Of a stretch of 60,839 bases of DNA, positions 60,831 to 60,839 are shown one piece after another; positions within the stretch are counted from its first letter, which is position 1, and each line of letters starts with the position of its first letter. The notes below the pieces were generated by a model. That model saw nothing but the letters and a program-made list of their open reading frames with translations, searched no databases and was not told the origin of the DNA. The stretch is from Streptomyces sp. NP160 (lineage in GTDB: Bacteria; Actinomycetota; Actinomycetes; Actinomycetales; Quadrisphaeraceae), in NCBI RefSeq assembly GCF_006335115.1, contig NZ_VDMJ01000022.1, forward strand, positions 1 to 60,839, read 5' to 3'. The translations under genes were made by a program, and so were the position numbers.

Positions 60831-60839
60831 GTGACCACC
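60831..60839 (+). CDS. start of a further gene, truncated by the window
   Basis: GTG at 60831 with GGAGGA 5 nt upstream, 23 bp after the aldolase stop. Only three codons (V-T-T) are visible, so the product cannot be named. In other actinobacteria the next iol gene is often iolB or iolA/mmsA. Confidence 0.4.

Overview
The window is very GC-rich DNA with dense overlapping stop/start (ATGA, GTGA, TGATG) gene pairs, many GTG starts and strong G/C preference at third codon positions. This points to a high-GC actinomycete. The gene content (iol/rare-sugar cluster, Tad pilus genes, SCO6880/DUF4913-type conjugation genes) fits a Kineosporiaceae-like or related actinobacterium, but no rRNA or tRNA gene is present to fix the genus.

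Layout. (1) 87-4419: ordinary chromosomal genes: a GH15 glucoamylase/trehalase-like enzyme, RmuC, and the YchF ATPase. (2) About 4420-42700: an accessory island that looks like an integrative conjugative element or integrated plasmid. It opens with a Panacea/SocA-type antitoxin and an adjacent candidate toxin (4748-5691). A predicted defence or DNA-processing operon follows, made of a TerB-N/TerB-C protein, a BrxD-like P-loop ATPase and a BrxHI/Lhr-like helicase (6032-12079), then an unknown protein and a DEDDh exonuclease-BRCT fusion (12212-14025). Next is a leftward run of secreted or anchored proteins, a large LysM-BTAD membrane protein, three TadE/TadG-like pseudopilins, a Flp-like pilin and the Tad motor set TadC-TadB-TadA-TadZ-CpaB (14146-26223). 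Divergent from it, across a 419-bp regulatory region, is a rightward conjugation operon: a small two-helix protein, a VirB6/TrbL-like protein, an SCO6880-family protein, a VirB4-like ATPase, a VirD4/TraG-like coupling protein and a DUF4913 protein (26643-33449). Then come a PIN-domain protein, a Toprim primase, a relaxase and a MobC-like accessory protein on the minus strand, a 275-bp candidate oriT/origin region, two unknown proteins, a secreted GH26 mannanase-like cargo gene and two small genes (to 42457). No integrase, prepilin peptidase or att repeat is visible, so the element's ends are not defined here.

(3) 42721-60839: a chromosomal carbohydrate/inositol catabolism region. It holds five Gfo/Idh/MocA dehydrogenases, three TIM-barrel sugar isomerase/epimerases (one hydroxypyruvate-isomerase-like), a PhyH-type dioxygenase, three LacI-type repressors, a sugar-porter MFS transporter, a universal stress protein, a GntR/UTRA regulator, IolC kinase and a Cgl0158-type aldolase. 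A further gene begins at the right edge.

How it works together. In the sugar region, local repressors appear to control short operons through palindromic operators (46026-46039, 54047-54060). A shared 20-bp motif of the form TTGTCAGG-CA upstream of three units (49224, 57439, 58739) suggests that the GntR regulator ties inositol-type uptake, oxidation and kinase/aldolase steps together. In the island, the Tad-like and T4SS-like halves share a divergent control region with three CTCACGGT repeats. This suggests one composite cell-surface transfer machine rather than two unrelated systems.
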